This document shows, one piece after another, positions 4,695 through 5,556 of a stretch of 5,556 bases of DNA; positions within the stretch are counted from its first letter, which is position 1, and each line of letters begins with the position of its first letter. Origin of the DNA: Bacteroidales bacterium (GTDB lineage Bacteria > Bacteroidota > Bacteroidia > Bacteroidales > UBA4181); NCBI GenBank assembly GCA_031260845.1, contig JAISKR010000313.1, positions 1-5,556 of the forward strand. The letters are read 5' to 3'. Position numbers and translations under genes: made by a program. The notes under the pieces were generated by a model, which did not search any database, had not been told where the DNA came from, and saw nothing but the letters and a program-made list of their open reading frames with translations.

Positions 4695-5261
4695 TCAGGT
4701 TGCCGGAAGAAACAAGAAAGCAAACATGAAAAGGCAGGTAAAGAGGTTGAACGTACCGACGGACACCAAAAGGTCGCGATTGACGCCGGATGACGGGGTA
4801 TTTTTCAACAGCAGAAACCCGGACAACAGGAAACTGACAATGACGATACCAAAAGTCCAACCGTAAATATTGAAGGGATGGCTGATGTATGTATCAACGC
4901 CATCGGCGCCGGATATTTCTGTCAAGGTGTTGAATATCAATGTATAATTGAGATTTATGGCGCTTCCTTTCGGTAAGTGTTCGTAAGCCAGTTGATTGAC
5001 TGTGAAATGGCTGTCGCCGGCGTACAAATAATAGTCAATTTGACCATTTGTCCATCTCTGTTCCTTTTTTTCGGTGATGGTTTTCGATTGGATATTGCGA
5101 GGTGCGAAATAATCCGCCGCAATCAACATGGCAAAAATGACGCCCAGAAACGCAAAAATTTGCAAAAATTGCAACAGGTGTTTGGTGAAAATAATTGTAC
5201 GTCGTGCATTCATATCCGCCTTAATTTTGCGGCGTATCCCTAAAATAATTGGTGTTGTCAT
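4695..5261 (-). CDS. Membrane protein of unknown function, three predicted helices
   Basis: This 188-residue protein belongs to no family I recognise. Predicted helices are about 30-49, 132-153 and 165-186. The basic N-terminus (RRKIK, NARRTIIFTKH) should be cytoplasmic, placing the roughly 80-residue loop 51-131 in the periplasm. That loop contains EKKEQRWTNGQIDYYLYAGD and is mixed polar without cysteines. A short loop KNTPSSGVNR returns to the cytoplasm. The start at 5261 lies 9 bp after the CDF transporter stop, implying co-transcription. Met17 (5213) is an alternative start, preceded by the SD-like AAGG of AAGGCGGAT. The pairing with a metal-efflux gene hints at an envelope or metal-related role, but this is only context. 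The 3' side faces two hairpins, one a terminator usable from this strand. Confidence 0.8.
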   Translation of the reverse strand: MTTPIILGIRRKIKADMNARRTIIFTKHLLQFLQIFAFLGVIFAMLIAADYFAPRNIQSKTITEKKEQRWTNGQIDYYLYAGDSHFTVNQLAYEHLPKGSAINLNYTLIFNTLTEISGADGVDTYISHPFNIYGWTFGIVIVSFLLSGFLLLKNTPSSGVNRDLLVSVGTFNLFTCLFMFAFLFLPAT

Positions 5262-5270
5262 GTTTTTTTG

Positions 5271-5556
5271 TTATTTTACCATATCCTCGTTCCATCCGAA
5301 TTTTTCCGAACCGTGTTGCTTGCCTTTCGGCTCTATGTGCACCACGATGTCATACACATTCTCTACCAACTTGTAGATGTTGGCTTCCACAGCATGAGCG
5401 ATGTCGTGTGCCTCGTTCAGCGTGATATTGCCATCCACTTCCACGTCTAAATCTATCATGTAGAGGTTGCCGATTTGCCGCGACCGCACCCTGTGGGGAT
5501 GACTTGCTTCCGGCACCTGCGCCACCGCCTCAAATATTTTCTGATAAACGGAAATG
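5271..5556 (-). CDS. Cation diffusion facilitator (CDF) metal-efflux transporter, C-terminal domain only
   Basis: The frame is open through the right edge, so the transporter's membrane part lies outside the window. The visible 95 residues are its cytoplasmic dimerisation domain (ZT-dimer type): EAVAQVPEASHPHRVRSRQI, GNLYMIDLDVEVDGNITLNE, AHDIAHAVEANIYKLVENVY, DIVVHIEPKG. This is characteristic of the CDF family (FieF/YiiP type), which exports Zn2+, Fe2+ or other divalent metals in exchange for protons. Conserved H and D residues (SHPHR, DLDVEVDG, AHDIAHAVE, HIEP) match the usual metal-binding positions of this domain. The tail after HIEPKG is charged and typical of Bacteroidales members. An apparent internal GTG start at 5525 is not the real start. 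The metal specificity cannot be read from this part. The next gene begins 9 bp after its stop, so both are probably one transcript. Confidence 0.92.
   Translation of the reverse strand, partial: ISVYQKIFEAVAQVPEASHPHRVRSRQIGNLYMIDLDVEVDGNITLNEAHDIAHAVEANIYKLVENVYDIVVHIEPKGKQHGSEKFGWNEDMVK

Noticed and set aside
5523..5525. GTG as start codon of a separate 84-residue protein
   Set aside because: The frame continues without stop to the window edge and the residues upstream (SVYQKIFEA) belong to the same CDF domain.

Overview
The window looks like a chromosomal segment of a Bacteroidota bacterium, most likely order Bacteroidales. Three observations support this. Several intergenic regions carry the Bacteroidota-type promoter (TTTG near -33 and TAnnTTTG near -7). 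Shine-Dalgarno sequences are almost absent. The protein families are also typical of the group: a DUF6249-type / ECF sigma / DUF5056-type cassette and an RsuA-family pseudouridine synthase with a long Gly/Asn/Tyr/Arg-rich N-terminus. No plasmid, phage, transposase, CRISPR or RNA-gene sequence was recognised.

Layout. (1) Positions 1-399, minus: the 5' end of a secreted protein resembling the N-terminus of Bacteroidales alpha-L-rhamnosidase-like (GH78-type) enzymes, with its own promoter at 439-469. (2) Positions 400-638: an intergenic region with two near-identical 28-bp palindromes. (3) Positions 639-1888, minus: a three-gene cassette transcribed in the order small membrane protein, ECF sigma factor, small membrane protein that is a candidate anti-sigma factor. 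Each junction is an 11-nt overlap. (4) Positions 1889-2023: a compact divergent promoter region. (5) Positions 2024-2215, plus: a small orphan gene whose last codons and stop lie in a multi-hairpin repeat spanning 2192-2298. (6) Positions 2396-3124, plus: hisA, standing alone. (7) Positions 3125-3331: an AT-rich spacer with a weak terminator and a probable promoter. (8) Positions 3332-4534, plus: an RluB/RsuA-family pseudouridine synthase, followed by a strong intrinsic terminator. (9) Positions 4535-4694: a convergent intergenic region with a nested hairpin repeat. (10) Positions 4695-5556, minus: a two-gene unit made of the C-terminal end of a cation diffusion facilitator transporter and an unknown three-helix membrane protein.

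Functionally the window is a mosaic of short independent transcription units: a stress or envelope-type sigma regulator, one histidine-biosynthesis step, one rRNA-modification enzyme and a metal-efflux unit. The genes are mostly ordinary. The less expected content is between them: three unrelated palindromic or multi-hairpin elements in three intergenic regions, one of which supplies the stop codon of a small gene. These look like regulatory sites or interspersed repeats. I do not see convincing evidence for a wholly new multi-gene system.
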